Shown here piece by piece: positions 47,856-59,194 of a stretch of 64,000 nt of DNA (the first letter of the stretch is position 1; each line of letters begins with the position of its first letter). This DNA is from Mycobacterium sp. SMC-8 (lineage in GTDB: Bacteria; Actinomycetota; Actinomycetes; Mycobacteriales; Mycobacteriaceae). The notes beneath the pieces were generated by a model that ran no database searches, was not told the DNA's origin, and was given only the letters and a program-made list of their open reading frames with translations. Where the stretch lies: positions 3,720,001 to 3,784,000 of the forward strand of contig NZ_CP079865.1 of NCBI RefSeq assembly GCF_025263565.1. The letters run 5' to 3'. The position numbers and the translations under genes are program-made.

Positions 47856-48281
47856 GTGACCGAACTGTGGGTGGAGCGCACGGGCGTGCGTCGTTATACG
47901 GGGCGCAGCACGCGGGGCGCCGAGGTGCTGATCGGCTCCGAGGACGTCGAGGGCGTGTTCACGCCGGGTGAGCTGATGAAGATCGCGCTGGCCGCCTGCA
48001 GCGGGATGTCCAGCGACCAACCGCTGCGCCGCCGTCTGGGCGACGACTATCAGGCCACGATCAGCGTGTCCGGAGCCGCGGACCGCGAGCAGGAGCGCTA
48101 TCCACTGCTCAGTGAGGTACTCGAGATCGACCTGTCCGGGCTTGGCGAGCAGGACAAGGCCCGCCTGCTCACGGTGGTCGAGCGGGCCGTCGATCAGGTG
48201 TGCACAGTGGGGCGGACGTTGAAGAGCGGGACGGAAGTGACGTTTGGGGTGACTGAGGTGAAAGATGTTGGCGGAAAGTGA
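47856..48281 (+). CDS. OsmC-family peroxiredoxin-like protein
   Basis: This 141-residue protein has the OsmC/Ohr fold, whose members reduce organic hydroperoxides with two cysteines. The first candidate Cys is in KIALAACSGMSSD, and the second in VDQVCTVGRTLKSG, at the expected spacing. It corresponds to Rv2923c. The GTG at 47856 follows a short AT-rich stretch (tagtacaaatag) that may hold the promoter after the strong hairpin. The acylphosphatase frame starts 17 bases before its end. Confidence 0.88.
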   Translation: MTELWVERTGVRRYTGRSTRGAEVLIGSEDVEGVFTPGELMKIALAACSGMSSDQPLRRRLGDDYQATISVSGAADREQERYPLLSEVLEIDLSGLGEQDKARLLTVVERAVDQVCTVGRTLKSGTEVTFGVTEVKDVGGK

Positions 48282-48549
48282 TGTTCGGCTCACCGCCTGG
48301 GTGCACGGGCATGTTCAAGGGGTGGGTTTCCGCTGGTGGACGCGTTCCCGGGCGCTTGAACTGGGCCTGACCGGCTACGCGGCCAACAAACCCGACGGCC
48401 GTGTGCAGGTGGTGGCCCAGGGACCGCGGCAGGCCTGCGAACAGCTGCTTGACCTGCTCAAAGGGGGTAAGACCCCCGGCCAGGTGGACAAGGTCATCGC
48501 CGACTGGAGCGAGCCGGCCGACGCGATCGCGGGCTTCACCGAGCGGTGA
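48265..48549 (+). CDS. acyP: Acylphosphatase
   Basis: This 94-residue enzyme hydrolyses acyl phosphates. The phosphate-binding loop VHGHVQGVGFRWWTR with the catalytic Arg is at residues 13-27, and the catalytic Asn is in GLTGYAANKPDGRV. The ATG at 48265 overlaps the OsmC gene by 17 bases and gives MLAESDVRLTAWVHG. Position before smc matches M. tuberculosis Rv2922A. Confidence 0.93.
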   Translation: MLAESDVRLTAWVHGHVQGVGFRWWTRSRALELGLTGYAANKPDGRVQVVAQGPRQACEQLLDLLKGGKTPGQVDKVIADWSEPADAIAGFTER

Positions 48550-48561
48550 GGTTTCCGGCGG

Positions 48562-48567
48562 TAGGGT
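48562..48567 (+). promoter_or_regulatory. -10 hexamer TAGGGT of smc
   Basis: TAGGGT ends eight bases before the smc ATG at 48576, a likely leaderless promoter. Confidence 0.5.
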
Positions 48568-48575
48568 AACGCGTC

Positions 48576-51500
48576 ATGCATCTGAAGAGTCTGACGCTGA
48601 AGGGCTTCAAGTCCTTCGCCTCGCCGACGACTCTGCGTTTCGAACCGGGCATCACCTGCGTCGTCGGTCCCAACGGCTCGGGCAAATCCAATGTCGTCGA
48701 CGCGCTGACCTGGGTGATGGGGGAGCAGGGCGCCAAGACGCTGCGCGGCGGCAAGATGGAAGACGTCATCTTCGCCGGCACCTCGTCGCGGGCACCGCTG
48801 GGCCGCGCCGAGGTGACCCTGACCATCGACAACTCCGACAACGCGCTGCCCATCGAGTACTCCGAGGTGTCGATCACCCGCAGGATGTTCCGCGACGGCG
48901 CGGGTGAGTACGAAATCAACGGCAGCAGTTGCCGTTTGATGGACGTGCAGGAGCTCCTGTCCGACTCCGGCATCGGCCGCGAGATGCACGTCATCGTGGG
49001 TCAGGGCAAGCTCTCCGAGATCCTGGAATCCCGCCCGGAGGACCGGCGCGCGTTCATCGAGGAGGCGGCCGGGGTCCTCAAGCACCGCAAACGCAAGGAA
49101 AAGGCGGTCCGCAAGCTCGACTCGATGTCGGCGAACCTGGCGCGCCTGACCGATCTGACCACCGAGCTGCGCCGTCAGCTCAAACCGCTGGGCCGGCAGG
49201 CCGAGATGGCGCGCCGGGCGCAGACCATCCAGGCCGACCTGCGGGACGCTCGTCTGCGGCTGGCCGCCGACGACCTGGTCACCCGCAAGGCCGAATTCGA
49301 CGACACCAACCAGGCCGAGACGGCGCTGCGCCGGGAGCACGACGAACTCAGCGAGCGGCTGGAGGCCAGGACCGGCGAACTGGACGCCCACGAGAGCGCC
49401 GTCGGGGACCTCAGTGAGCGGGCCGATGCCGCTCAACAGCGATGGTTCCGACTCTCCGCGCTGGCCGAACGGGTCGGCGCGACGGTGCGCATCGCCACCG
49501 AACGGGCCCAGCACCTCGACGCCGAGCCCGACTTCTCCGCCGGTCCCGACCCCGACGAGCTCGAAGCCCAGGCCGACGCCGTCGCCGAGCAGGAACGGCA
49601 GCTGCTCGACGAGCTCGCCGAGTCCCAGGCCCGACTGGAGGCCGCCCGAGAGGAACTCAGCGAGCGCGAACGGGCGGCCGCCGAGGCAGAGCGCGCCCAT
49701 ATGGCGGCCGCCCGCGCCGAGGCCGACCGCCGCGAGGGTCTGGCCCGGCTGTCCGGCCAGGTCGACACCATGCGCACCCGGGTGGACTCCGTCGACGAGA
49801 CGGTGGCGCGGCTGACCGCCGGCATCGACGAGGCCGCCGCCCGCGCCCAGCAGGCGCAGGCCGAGTTCGAGACCGTCCAGGGCCGGGTCGCCGAACTCGA
49901 CGCCGGCGAGGTCGGTCTGGACGACCACCACGACCGCACCGTGGCGGCACTGCGTCTGGCCGACGAACGTGTTGCCGAACTGCAGGCCGCCGAGCGTGCC
50001 GCCGAGCGCCAGGTGGCGTCGTTGCAGGCCCGTATCGACGCGCTGTCGGTGGGCCTGGAGCGCCGCGACGGAGCTGCCTGGCTCAAAGAGAACCACGGCG
50101 GCGGAGGGCTTTTCGATTCCCTCGCCAATCTCGTCAAGGTGCGTCCCGGGCACGAGGCCGCGGTGGCGGCTGTCCTGGGTGCGGCGGCCGACGCGCTCGC
50201 CGCCGAGGACTCCGGGGCCGCCAGGCAGGCTCTGGTCGCGCTGAAGGAGGCCGACGGCGGGCGGGCGGCCATCGTGCTGGGGGACTGGGCGGCTCAGGCA
50301 CCGGTGACGGGGCCGTTGCCGGCGGGCGCCGCGTGGGCCGGCGACCTGGTCGACCCGGCGCCGCGGATCCGGGGCGCGGTCACCGCGATGCTCGCCGGTG
50401 TGGCGGTCGTCGACGACCTCGCCTCGGCGCTGGAATTGGTTGCCGCCCAACCTCACTTGCGCGCCGTGACCGCCGACGGCGATCTGGTCGGGGCGGGGTG
50501 GGTCAGCGGCGGCTCGGATCGCAAACCCAGCACGCTGGAGATCACCTCCGAGGTGGACAAGGCCCGCACCGAACTGGCCGCCGCCGAGCGGCAGACCAGA
50601 GAACTCTCGGCGGCATTGTCCGGTGCACTGGCCGAGCAGTCGGCGCGCCAAGACGCCGCCGAACAGGCCCTGGCCGCGCTGAACGAGTCCGACGCCGCGA
50701 TCTCGGCGATCTACGAGCAGCTCGGTCGCCTCGGGCAGGACGCCCGGGCGGCTGACGACGAGTGGCAGCGGCTGATCAAGCAGCGCGACGAACTGGAGGC
50801 AGGCCGCAACCGCACCGTCGAGGAACTGACCGAACTGGAACAGCGTCTGCACCAGGCCCAGCAGGAGCCGATGTTCGACGTCGAGGTCGTCGACCGCTCG
50901 GAGTCGACGGCCGCGGCCGAGGCCGCCCGTTCGGCAGAGGTCGAGGCCCGGCTTGCCGTGCGTACCGCCGAGGAACGGGCGAACGCCGTTCGAGGACGTG
51001 CTGATTCGCTGCGGCGCGCAGCGGTCGCCGAGCGTGAGGCCAGGGCGCGGGCGGCGCGGGCGCGGGAGGCGCGCGTGCATGCGGCCGCAGTCGCCTCAGC
51101 CGTCGCGGAGTCCGGACGGCTCGTCGCCCGGCGGTTGAGCGAGGCGGTGGCGGTGGCGTCGCGTGTGCGCGACGAAGTCGCCGCCGAACGCCAGGTCAGG
51201 GCGGGCGCGCTGACGAAGGCCCGCGAAGAGGTCAACGAACTGAGCACCCGGATCGCGGCGCTCACCGACGCGCTGCACCGCGACGAGGTCGCCAAGGCCC
51301 AGGCGGCGCTGCGGATCGAACAGCTGGAGCAGCAGGTGCTCGAACAGTTCGGCATGGCCGTCGCCGACCTGATCGGCGAGTACGGGCCCGATGTTGCGCT
51401 GCCACCGACCGAACTGGAGATGGTCGAGTACGAGCAGGCCCGTGAGCGCGGTGAGCAGGTGGTGGCGCCGGCGCCGATGCCGTACGACCGCGCCACCCAG

Positions 51501-52160
51501 GAGCGGCGGGCCAAGCGCGCCGAGAAAGAGCTGCGCGAGCTGGGGCGGGTCAATCCCCTTGCACTGGAAGAGTTCGCGGCCCTGGAGGAGCGCTACAACT
51601 TCCTGTCCACCCAGCTCGAGGACGTCAAGGCCGCCCGTAAGGACCTCCTCGACGTCATCGCCGACGTGGACTCGCGGATCCTTCAGGTTTTCACCGAGGC
51701 ATACATGGATGTCGAGCGCGAGTTCACGCAGGTGTTCTCCACGCTGTTTCCCGGCGGTGAGGGTCGGCTGCTGCTGACCGACCCGTCCGACATGCTCACC
51801 ACCGGCATCGAGGTCGAGGCCAGGCCTCCGGGTAAGAAGATCAAACGGCTGTCGCTGCTCTCCGGTGGTGAGAAGTCCCTGACCGCGGTCGCGATGCTGG
51901 TGGCCATCTTCCGGGCCCGGCCCTCGCCGTTCTATGTGATGGACGAGGTGGAGGCCGCGCTCGACGACGTCAATCTGCGGCGCCTGATCAGTCTGTTCGA
52001 GCAGCTGCGGGAGCGCTCGCAGCTCATCGTCATCACCCACCAGAAGCCGACGATGGAGGTCGCCGACGCGCTTTACGGTGTCACGATGCGCGGCGACGGC
52101 ATCACGACGGTGATCTCGCAGCGGATGCGCGGCCAGGAGCTCGTCACCAGCCCGTCCTGA
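48576..52160 (+). CDS. smc: Chromosome segregation protein SMC
   Basis: This 1194-residue ATPase organises and segregates the chromosome with ScpAB. The N-terminal head carries Walker A in [16 protein letters not shown] (residues 30-45). Long coiled coils flank a hinge around residues 510-630 ([32 protein letters not shown]). The C-terminal head has the signature [17 protein letters not shown] and Walker [14 protein letters not shown]. The start [15 protein letters not shown] is the family N-terminus. A 901-codon antisense frame across it is a compositional artefact of the GC-rich coiled coil. Downstream genes are fni (opposite strand) and ftsY. Confidence 0.97.
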   Translation: MHLKSLTLKGFKSFASPTTLRFEPGITCVVGPNGSGKSNVVDALTWVMGEQGAKTLRGGKMEDVIFAGTSSRAPLGRAEVTLTIDNSDNALPIEYSEVSITRRMFRDGAGEYEINGSSCRLMDVQELLSDSGIGREMHVIVGQGKLSEILESRPEDRRAFIEEAAGVLKHRKRKEKAVRKLDSMSANLARLTDLTTELRRQLKPLGRQAEMARRAQTIQADLRDARLRLAADDLVTRKAEFDDTNQAETALRREHDELSERLEARTGELDAHESAVGDLSERADAAQQRWFRLSALAERVGATVRIATERAQHLDAEPDFSAGPDPDELEAQADAVAEQERQLLDELAESQARLEAAREELSERERAAAEAERAHMAAARAEADRREGLARLSGQVDTMRTRVDSVDETVARLTAGIDEAAARAQQAQAEFETVQGRVAELDAGEVGLDDHHDRTVAALRLADERVAELQAAERAAERQVASLQARIDALSVGLERRDGAAWLKENHGGGGLFDSLANLVKVRPGHEAAVAAVLGAAADALAAEDSGAARQALVALKEADGGRAAIVLGDWAAQAPVTGPLPAGAAWAGDLVDPAPRIRGAVTAMLAGVAVVDDLASALELVAAQPHLRAVTADGDLVGAGWVSGGSDRKPSTLEITSEVDKARTELAAAERQTRELSAALSGALAEQSARQDAAEQALAALNESDAAISAIYEQLGRLGQDARAADDEWQRLIKQRDELEAGRNRTVEELTELEQRLHQAQQEPMFDVEVVDRSESTAAAEAARSAEVEARLAVRTAEERANAVRGRADSLRRAAVAEREARARAARAREARVHAAAVASAVAESGRLVARRLSEAVAVASRVRDEVAAERQVRAGALTKAREEVNELSTRIAALTDALHRDEVAKAQAALRIEQLEQQVLEQFGMAVADLIGEYGPDVALPPTELEMVEYEQARERGEQVVAPAPMPYDRATQERRAKRAEKELRELGRVNPLALEEFAALEERYNFLSTQLEDVKAARKDLLDVIADVDSRILQVFTEAYMDVEREFTQVFSTLFPGGEGRLLLTDPSDMLTTGIEVEARPPGKKIKRLSLLSGGEKSLTAVAMLVAIFRARPSPFYVMDEVEAALDDVNLRRLISLFEQLRERSQLIVITHQKPTMEVADALYGVTMRGDGITTVISQRMRGQELVTSPS

Positions 52161-52169
52161 CGATCATCG

Positions 52170-53198
52170 TCAGGCGAGCGGGGTGACTCCGCGCTCGCGC
52201 AGTGCCGCCAGGTCGGACGCGCCGCTCCCGTGCAGGCAGACCAGCAACTCGTCGAGGAAGCGCTGCAGCCAGTCCACCACCGCGTCGACGGATTCGACGG
52301 CCGGGGCGAGCAGGGGCCGCGCGACGGCCACCACCCGGGCGCCCATCGCGAGCGCCTTGGCGGCGTCCATTCCGGTGCGGATGCCACCGGAGGCGACCAG
52401 CGGCATGTCGGGAAGGACGCGCCGCACCTCTGTCAACGCCTGGGCGGTCGGGATGCCCCATTCGGCCAGTGCCGGATAGCGCACGTCGCCGTAGCGGACG
52501 AACTGCTCGATGCGCGCCCACGAGGTGCCGCCGGCGCCCGCGACGTCGACGGCAGCGATCGGGCAGTCGATGAGCTGCTCGGCGGCGGCGCCGCCGATGC
52601 CGTGGCCGACCTCCTTGAGCATGACCGGGTAGCCGATCTCCCCGGCGACCTCGCACAGCCGTGCGATCGAGCCCGAGAAATCGGTGTCGCCGTTGTGCTG
52701 CATGGCTTCCTGCAGCGGGTTGGTGTGCACCGCAAGGCCGTTGGCGCCGACCTTGTCCAGGGCCGCGGCCAGCCCCGGCATCATCGACGTACGAAGCTGC
52801 GCCAGCCCGATGTTGCCGATCAGCAGCACGTCGGGCGCCACGCCGCGGACGTCGAAGCTGGACGCCGCCTCGGCGTCGTCAAGCATCACGCGCTGCGAGC
52901 CGAGCATCATCCCGATACCGAGCTGTTGGGCCGCGGCGGCCAGATTTCGGTTGATGATTCCCGACAGCGCGGCGCCGCCGGTCATCGCACCGATCAGCAC
53001 CGGGGCGCGCAACCGGCACCCGAGGAACTCGGTGCTCAGATCGACGCCGCCCAGATCGGTCTGGGTCAGCGCGTTGTAGGGCAGCCGGTAGCGCTCCAGA
53101 CCGGTGCTCACCGTCTGGTAGTCGACGGCCTCGGTGAGGCACACGTCGATGTGCCGGCGTTTGCGGTGCTGCAGGGCGGAGCCGGGGTCGGACGTCAC
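52170..53198 (-). CDS. fni: Isopentenyl-diphosphate delta-isomerase, type 2
   Basis: This 342-residue FMN- and NADPH-dependent enzyme interconverts isopentenyl and dimethylallyl diphosphate. Family segments are [10 protein letters not shown], the flavin-binding [43 protein letters not shown] and [19 protein letters not shown]. It lies on the minus strand between smc and ftsY, genes that are adjacent in M. tuberculosis, so it is an accessory insertion relative to that order. It converges on smc with nine bases between stops, and its start is 28 bases from the divergent ftsY start. Type 2 enzymes can replace or supplement the unrelated type 1 enzyme. Confidence 0.92.
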   Translation of the reverse strand: MTSDPGSALQHRKRRHIDVCLTEAVDYQTVSTGLERYRLPYNALTQTDLGGVDLSTEFLGCRLRAPVLIGAMTGGAALSGIINRNLAAAAQQLGIGMMLGSQRVMLDDAEAASSFDVRGVAPDVLLIGNIGLAQLRTSMMPGLAAALDKVGANGLAVHTNPLQEAMQHNGDTDFSGSIARLCEVAGEIGYPVMLKEVGHGIGGAAAEQLIDCPIAAVDVAGAGGTSWARIEQFVRYGDVRYPALAEWGIPTAQALTEVRRVLPDMPLVASGGIRTGMDAAKALAMGARVVAVARPLLAPAVESVDAVVDWLQRFLDELLVCLHGSGASDLAALRERGVTPLA

Positions 53199-53226
53199 CG
53201 GTCAGGTCCCCTGAGACAATGGGGCG

Positions 53227-54651
53227 GTGAGTGAAGGTCTCTGGATCGCCATCGCGGTCATCGCCGTTCTGCTGCTCGTCGCGCTCGTCGTGGGCCTGGT
53301 GCGGTACCGCCGTCGCCGGATCAAGTTGTCGGCTCCAGACACTGCCACTCCCGTCGATCGTTCGGGCGGCTATACCGCCAAGTCAGGCATCACATTCGCC
53401 CAGTCGGCACCGGTGCAGGCCCCACCGAAGGCCCCGGAACGGATAGACACCAGTGGTCTACCCGCCGTCGGCGATGATGCCACCATCCCGCGCGACGCAC
53501 CCAAGCGTCCCATCGCCGACGTCCGCTTGCCCGAGCCGCCGGTGCTGCCGCCTGAGCCCGTCGAGAAGCCGGTCACCGAGGCTCCCGCCGCGCCCCCCGC
53601 ACCGGAACCCGAGGTGGTCCCCCCACCGGAACCCGAGGCGGTCCCTGAGCCCGAAGCGCTTCCCGAGACCGCCGCGCCGGAGCCGGCCACGGAGACCGCC
53701 GAGCCCGTGGCACCGCAGATCGAGGACATCGCGCCCACCGAGGGCCGGCTGGACCGGCTGCGCGGCCGGCTGTCGAAGTCGCAGAACACCTTGGGGCGCA
53801 GCATGCTGGGGCTGCTCGGCGGCGGCGACCTCGACGAGGACTCGTGGGAAGAGGTCGAGGACACGCTGTTGATCGCCGACCTCGGTCCGGTCGTCGCCGA
53901 GTCGGTCATCACCTCGCTGCGGGCCAAGATGGCCAGCAGCGGTGTGCGCACCGAGGCCGACGCGCGGGCTGTGCTGCGTGAGGTCCTGATCGCCGAGCTG
54001 CAACCCGACCTGGATCGCTCGATCAAGGCGCTGCCGCACGCCGACAAACCGTCGGTGTTGCTCGTCGTGGGTGTCAACGGCACCGGTAAGACGACGACCG
54101 TCGGCAAGCTGGCCCGCGTGCTCGTCGCCGACGGTCGCCGCGTGGTGCTCGGTGCGGCGGATACGTTCCGTGCGGCGGCCGCCGATCAGCTGCAGTCCTG
54201 GGCGTCGCGGGTGGGCGCGCAGGTGGTGCGTGGTCCGGAAGGGGCCGACCCGGCCTCGGTCGCCTTCGACGCCGTCGACACCGGTATCGAGTCCGGCGCC
54301 GACGTCGTGGTCATCGACACCGCCGGCCGCCTGCACACCAAGACGGGTTTGATGGACGAGCTGGGCAAGGTCAAGCGCGTGGTGGGCAAGCGCGCCGCCG
54401 TCGACGAGGTCCTGCTGGTGCTGGATGCGACGATCGGCCAGAACAGCCTGCCGCAGGCCCGGGTCTTCGCCGAGGTCGTCGACATCACCGGCGTGGTGCT
54501 GACCAAGCTGGACGGGACGGCCAAGGGCGGCATCGTGTTCCGTGTGCAACAGGAGCTCGGTGTGCCGGTCAAGCTCGTCGGCCTCGGCGAGGGACCCGAC
54601 GATCTGGCTCCGTTCGAGCCGGCGGCGTTCGTCGACGCGTTGCTCGGCTGA
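53227..54651 (+). CDS. ftsY: Signal recognition particle receptor FtsY
   Basis: This 474-residue GTPase receives SRP-ribosome complexes at the membrane, working with Ffh encoded at 59.2 kb. It has an N-terminal transmembrane segment (LWIAIAVIAVLLLVALVVGL, residues 4-23), a long Pro/Glu-rich acidic linker (about 60-165) and the NG domain with GVNGTGKTTTVGKLA, DTFRAAAADQL, VVIDTAGRLHTK, TKLDGTAKGG and GLGEGPDDL. The membrane helix is an actinobacterial trait. GTG 53227 gives MSEGLWIAIAVIAV. Confidence 0.97.
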   Translation: MSEGLWIAIAVIAVLLLVALVVGLVRYRRRRIKLSAPDTATPVDRSGGYTAKSGITFAQSAPVQAPPKAPERIDTSGLPAVGDDATIPRDAPKRPIADVRLPEPPVLPPEPVEKPVTEAPAAPPAPEPEVVPPPEPEAVPEPEALPETAAPEPATETAEPVAPQIEDIAPTEGRLDRLRGRLSKSQNTLGRSMLGLLGGGDLDEDSWEEVEDTLLIADLGPVVAESVITSLRAKMASSGVRTEADARAVLREVLIAELQPDLDRSIKALPHADKPSVLLVVGVNGTGKTTTVGKLARVLVADGRRVVLGAADTFRAAAADQLQSWASRVGAQVVRGPEGADPASVAFDAVDTGIESGADVVVIDTAGRLHTKTGLMDELGKVKRVVGKRAAVDEVLLVLDATIGQNSLPQARVFAEVVDITGVVLTKLDGTAKGGIVFRVQQELGVPVKLVGLGEGPDDLAPFEPAAFVDALLG

Positions 54652-54710
54652 CGTTCGGCGGACAGCGAATTCCCAGAAAGTGCTCCGGAATTTTGCTGAT
54701 CACCCCTGGT

Positions 54711-54726
54711 GAAACACGAGCGTAAC
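54711..54726 (+). promoter_or_regulatory. GlnR-like box 1 upstream of amt
   Basis: GAAAC (54711-54715), six bases, GTAAC (54722-54726): two five-base half-sites with AC repeated at a nine-base interval, as in actinobacterial GlnR sites. GlnR control of amt-glnB-glnD is known in mycobacteria; the site itself is a pattern match. Confidence 0.6.
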
Positions 54727-54742
54727 GACATCGGCGCGTCCG

Positions 54743-54758
54743 TTCACGTCGGCGAAAC
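54743..54758 (+). promoter_or_regulatory. GlnR-like box 2 upstream of amt
   Basis: TTCAC (54743-54747), six bases, GAAAC (54754-54758), again with AC at a nine-base interval. It lies 17 bases downstream of box 1. The remaining gap to amt holds a further GAAAC and the strong ribosome site AAGGAGG near 54831-54837. Confidence 0.6.
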
Positions 54759-54847
54759 ACAACAGAATCACAGGTGAAACGCTCGCAAAAGAGTCTCTTC
54801 GGGAGGCCGATCGTGGTCGGCCGTCATCCCAAGGAGGTTCACACAAA

Positions 54848-56221
54848 GTGGCATTCGGCTTACACGATGTGGTCTTGGCCCTGCCAGACGACCAGTTCGC
54901 GCCATTCGGGGAAGGGGGACTGAGCGCCGGAGACACGGCATGGGTGCTCACCTCCGCAGCGCTGGTGCTGTTCATGACCCCGGGCCTGGCGTTCTTCTAC
55001 GGTGGTCTGTCCCGGCAGAAGTCCGTCCTCAACATGATGATGATGTCGTTCGGCTCGATCGGAGTCGTCAGCGTCATCTACGTGTTGTGGGGTTACTCGA
55101 TGTCGTTCTCGTCGGCGCACACCGGGGAGGGCAACTTCTTCGGGGTCTTCGACAATCCCTTCGCGTTGTTCGGGCTCAGCCAGCTCACCGAGGTCCGCGA
55201 GGTCGACGGGGTCAGCACCTATGTGCTCGGCGGCTTCGGCACCGTACCGGCCATCGTGTGGGTGGCCTTCCAGCTCACCTTCGCGGTGATCACCGTCGCG
55301 CTGATCAGCGGTGCGGTCGCCGAGCGCATGAAGTTCGGCACCTGGCTGGTGTTCGGCGGCATCTGGGTCACGCTCGTGTACTTCCCTCTGGCGCACATGG
55401 TTTGGGGCGGCGGCCTGCTCTCCGGTGCCGAGGGCGGCATCGCGGCCAAGCTCTTCGGCGTCGATGACGAAGGCGTGGCCAACGTGTCGCCCATCGACTT
55501 CGCCGGTGGCACCGTGGTGCACATCAACGCCGGTGTAGCCGCTCTCGTGCTGGCAATCCTGCTCGGAAAGCGGACAGGCTTCGGCAAGACCGCTTTCCGG
55601 CCGCACAACATCCCGTTCGTGATGCTCGGCGCGGCGATCCTGTGGTTCGGCTGGTTCGGCTTCAACGTAGGCTCCGAGGGCGCCGCCGACATGCTGGCCG
55701 GTGCGGTGTGGGTGAACACCACCGCCGCCACCGCAGCGGCGATGCTGTCCTGGTTGCTCGTCGAGCGTATCCGGGACGGTCACGCCACCAGCGTGGGCGC
55801 GGCATCGGGCATCGTGGCGGGTCTGGTGGCCATCACCCCGGCGTGTGGCTCGCTGAGCGCGATCGGTTCGCTCATCCTCGGTGCGGTCGCGGGTGTGCTG
55901 TCCGCGCTGGCCATCGCGCTGAAGTACAAGTTCGGGTATGACGATTCGCTCGACGTCGTCGGTGTGCACCTCGTGGCCGGCCTGTGGGGCACCATCGGCA
56001 TCGGTCTGCTGGCCACCGAGACCGGGCTGTTCTACGGCGGCGGCTTCCAGCAACTCGTGGTGCAGATCGTGATCGCACTGGTTGCCGTAGTGTTCACCGC
56101 AATCATGACCGCCATCATCGCGTTCATCGTCAAGCCTCTGGGCTGGCGGGTGTCCAAGGAGGATGAGGACACTGGTATCGATGAAACCGAACATGCCGAA
56201 ACGGCTTACGAGCTCGCCTGA
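54848..56221 (+). CDS. amt: Ammonium transporter
   Basis: This 457-residue Amt/Rh channel conducts ammonium across the membrane. About eleven helices are visible, beginning TAWVLTSAALVLFMTPGLAFFYGGL. The signature region DFAGGTVVHINAGVAALVLAILLG and the twin-histidine neighbourhood VVGVHLVAGLWGTIGIGLLA are present. The C-terminal 40 residues are cytoplasmic and acidic and should contact the PII protein GlnB encoded next. GTG 54848 follows AAGGAGG by about ten bases. Two GlnR-like boxes upstream indicate nitrogen-limited induction of amt-glnB-glnD. Confidence 0.96.
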   Translation: MAFGLHDVVLALPDDQFAPFGEGGLSAGDTAWVLTSAALVLFMTPGLAFFYGGLSRQKSVLNMMMMSFGSIGVVSVIYVLWGYSMSFSSAHTGEGNFFGVFDNPFALFGLSQLTEVREVDGVSTYVLGGFGTVPAIVWVAFQLTFAVITVALISGAVAERMKFGTWLVFGGIWVTLVYFPLAHMVWGGGLLSGAEGGIAAKLFGVDDEGVANVSPIDFAGGTVVHINAGVAALVLAILLGKRTGFGKTAFRPHNIPFVMLGAAILWFGWFGFNVGSEGAADMLAGAVWVNTTAATAAAMLSWLLVERIRDGHATSVGAASGIVAGLVAITPACGSLSAIGSLILGAVAGVLSALAIALKYKFGYDDSLDVVGVHLVAGLWGTIGIGLLATETGLFYGGGFQQLVVQIVIALVAVVFTAIMTAIIAFIVKPLGWRVSKEDEDTGIDETEHAETAYELA

Positions 56222-56593
<372 letters not shown>

Positions 56594-56674
56594 TCCGTAA
56601 CGTTCAGTGAATGGTCGTCTCCCGGCATTTGCGCCGTGTGAGTGCTGGATCGTCAAGTGCCGGGAGGACAAACC

Positions 56675-59143
56675 ATGAAAGAGCAGAGATCTCATTCCGC
56701 CGCCGGCGCTCCCCGTTGGGAGCGTCCGGCGGCGGTATCGTCGCGGCCGGCAACCGATCTCGTCGCCGCAGCCGAGCAGTTGGTCTCCGGCAGCCACCAG
56801 CTCGACGCGGCGGCGCTGCGCGACGCACTGCTCGATCTCTACGACTTCTGGCTCACCACAAAGGCCACCGAGATCGGCATCACCGCGACGAGCGGGTTCG
56901 CCATCGTCGCGACCGGCGGTCTGGGGCGCGGCGAGCTGTTGCCGTACTCGGACCTGGATCTGATGCTGCTGCACGACAACATGCCACCCGAGGACATCGC
57001 TGAGGTGGCCGAATTGTTGTGGTATCCATTGTGGGACGCCAACATTCGCCTCGACCACAGCGTCCGTACGGTGCCCGGGGCGCTGCGCGTCGCGGGTGAG
57101 GACATCTCGGCGGGGCTGGCGATGCTCGAGGCGCGGCACATCGCCGGTGACGGCGACCTGTCCGCACTGCTGATCGGCGGGGCCCGGCGGCAGTGGCGCA
57201 CCGGGATCGCGTCGCGGTTCGACGAACTCGTCGAGCACACCAGAGCCCGGTGGCAACGCAGCGGCGAGATCGCGCACCGCGCCGAGCCGGATCTCAAGTG
57301 CGGCAGGGGTGGGCTGCGCGACGTCCAACTCCTCAATGCGCTGGCGATCGCCCAGTTGGCCGACGTTTACCCCAGCCGTTCATTGGCCTCACCGATCGAA
57401 ACCCTTGGCGAGGCGCATCTTTCGCTGCTCAACGTCCGCACCGAGCTGCACCGGGTGGCCGGCCGCGGCCGGGAACTCCTGCTGGCCCAGCACGCCGACG
57501 AGATCGGTGCCGCGCTGCGCATCGGCGATCGGTTCGACCTGGCGCGCATGCTCTCCGATGCCGCCCGCACCGTCAGCTACTACGTCGACGCGGGTATCCG
57601 CACCGCGGCCAACGCGCTGCCCCGGCGTGGGCTGGCCGTGCTCCGCCGACCCGTCCGCCGACCGCTCGACGAAGGGGTCATCGAGTTCAACGGCGAGGTG
57701 ATCCTGGCCCGCGACGCCCGTCCGGAGCGCGACCCCGGACTGATCCTGAGGGTGGCCGCCGCGTCGGCGACCACGGGGCTGCCGATGGCGGCCTCGACCT
57801 TGAGTCGGCTGGCCGCGGCCGCGCCGGAACTGCGGACACCGTGGCCGCGGCAGGCCCTCAAGGATCTGTTGGTGATGCTGGCGGCAGGGCCGTCGGCGGT
57901 GGCCACCATCGAGGCCCTCGACCGCACCGGGCTGTGGGGCCGGCTGTTTCCCGAATGGGGCGCGGTGCGCGACCTGCCGCCGCGCGACGTCGTCCACATC
58001 TGGACCGTCGACCGCCACCTCGTCGAAACAGTGTCCCGTGCAAGCGCTTTCACCACGCGCGTGTCGCGTCCCGACCTGCTGGTGCTCGGCGCGCTGGTCC
58101 ACGACATCGGCAAGGGCCGCGGCGGCGATCACAGCGTCATCGGCGCCGAACTGGCCGATCAGATCGGCAGCCGGCTCGGATTGTGGCCGTCGGACATCAA
58201 GATCCTGTCCACCCTCGTGCGCCATCACCTGCTGCTGGCGCACACCGCGACCAGGCGTGACCTGCAGGATCCCACCACCATCTCCGCCGTCGTGGACGCG
58301 CTCGACGGTGACCCCGTGGTGCTCGAACTGCTGCACGCCCTGGCTGAGGCCGACTCGCTGGCTACCGGTCCCGGGGTGTGGGGCGACTGGAAGGCGTCGC
58401 TGATCGGCGAACTCGTCCGCCGCTGTCGGCTGGTGATGGCCGGGGAGCCGTTTCCGCATCCCGATCCCATCGATCCGCGGTTCGTCGAGCTGGCCCGCGA
58501 GGTCGGGGTCCACGTGGAGTTGACTCCCGCCGACACGCCGCACATCTACAACGTCACGATGATCGCCCCCGACAGCCGCGGGGTGCTGTCCAAAGCGGCC
58601 GGGGTGCTGGCGCTGAACTCGTTGCGCGTGCACTCGGCGTCGGTGAACGGACACGAGGGCTCGGCCATCAACAGTTTCGTGGTCTCACCGCACTTCGGCA
58701 CACCGCCCGCCGCGCAGCTGCTGCGCCAGCAGCTGATTCTCGCCCTCGACGGCGAACTCGATGTGATGGGCCTGCTGGAGAAGAAGGAAGCCGACGCCGC
58801 CGGGACGGTCCGGGCGGGGGAGATCCGCGCCGCGGTGCCGATCAACGCTCCTGCGGCACCACCACTGGTGCTGTGGCACGACGGCGCGGGTGCCGGCCAG
58901 GCGGTCGCCGAGATCCGGGCCACCGACCGCGCCGGCCTGCTCGCCGTGCTCACCCGTGTGTTCGAACGCGCCGGGGCCGACATCGCATGGGCCAAGGTCA
59001 CCACCATGGGCTCGTCGGTGGTCGACGCGTTCGGGATCGTGCTGCCCACAGACGACCCGGCGGCCCGGCACAACGTGGAACGGGAACTGTACGCGGTTCT
59101 GCCGGCCCCGCCGGCAAAGCCCGCAGCCGTCGAGGCCAGCTAG
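56675..59143 (+). CDS. glnD: PII nucleotidyltransferase GlnD
   Basis: This 822-residue enzyme modifies and demodifies PII according to nitrogen status. The nucleotidyltransferase motif [16 protein letters not shown] is at residues 81-96. The HD phosphohydrolase motif is [19 protein letters not shown]. Two ACT domains close the protein ([20 protein letters not shown] and [20 protein letters not shown]), where glutamine is sensed. The ATG at 56675 follows GGGAGG by eight bases; the frame open from 56642 adds only 11 residues. It is the last gene of the amt operon. Confidence 0.95.
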   Translation: MKEQRSHSAAGAPRWERPAAVSSRPATDLVAAAEQLVSGSHQLDAAALRDALLDLYDFWLTTKATEIGITATSGFAIVATGGLGRGELLPYSDLDLMLLHDNMPPEDIAEVAELLWYPLWDANIRLDHSVRTVPGALRVAGEDISAGLAMLEARHIAGDGDLSALLIGGARRQWRTGIASRFDELVEHTRARWQRSGEIAHRAEPDLKCGRGGLRDVQLLNALAIAQLADVYPSRSLASPIETLGEAHLSLLNVRTELHRVAGRGRELLLAQHADEIGAALRIGDRFDLARMLSDAARTVSYYVDAGIRTAANALPRRGLAVLRRPVRRPLDEGVIEFNGEVILARDARPERDPGLILRVAAASATTGLPMAASTLSRLAAAAPELRTPWPRQALKDLLVMLAAGPSAVATIEALDRTGLWGRLFPEWGAVRDLPPRDVVHIWTVDRHLVETVSRASAFTTRVSRPDLLVLGALVHDIGKGRGGDHSVIGAELADQIGSRLGLWPSDIKILSTLVRHHLLLAHTATRRDLQDPTTISAVVDALDGDPVVLELLHALAEADSLATGPGVWGDWKASLIGELVRRCRLVMAGEPFPHPDPIDPRFVELAREVGVHVELTPADTPHIYNVTMIAPDSRGVLSKAAGVLALNSLRVHSASVNGHEGSAINSFVVSPHFGTPPAAQLLRQQLILALDGELDVMGLLEKKEADAAGTVRAGEIRAAVPINAPAAPPLVLWHDGAGAGQAVAEIRATDRAGLLAVLTRVFERAGADIAWAKVTTMGSSVVDAFGIVLPTDDPAARHNVERELYAVLPAPPAKPAAVEAS

Positions 59144-59181
59144 TGGCCAGCAGCGCCCCGAACCCGCTGCGCCGCCCGCGA

Positions 59182-59187
59182 TAGGCT
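59182..59187 (+). promoter_or_regulatory. -10 hexamer TAGGCT of ffh
   Basis: TAGGCT is followed by seven bases and the GTG at 59195, giving leaderless spacing. Confidence 0.55.
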
Positions 59188-59194
59188 TGGCCTC

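Noticed and set aside
48375..51080. A 901-codon open frame antisense to smc
   Set aside because: Long antisense frames are expected in GC-rich coiled-coil genes. The translation has low-complexity composition and no recognisable domain, and smc on the plus strand is complete with all motifs.
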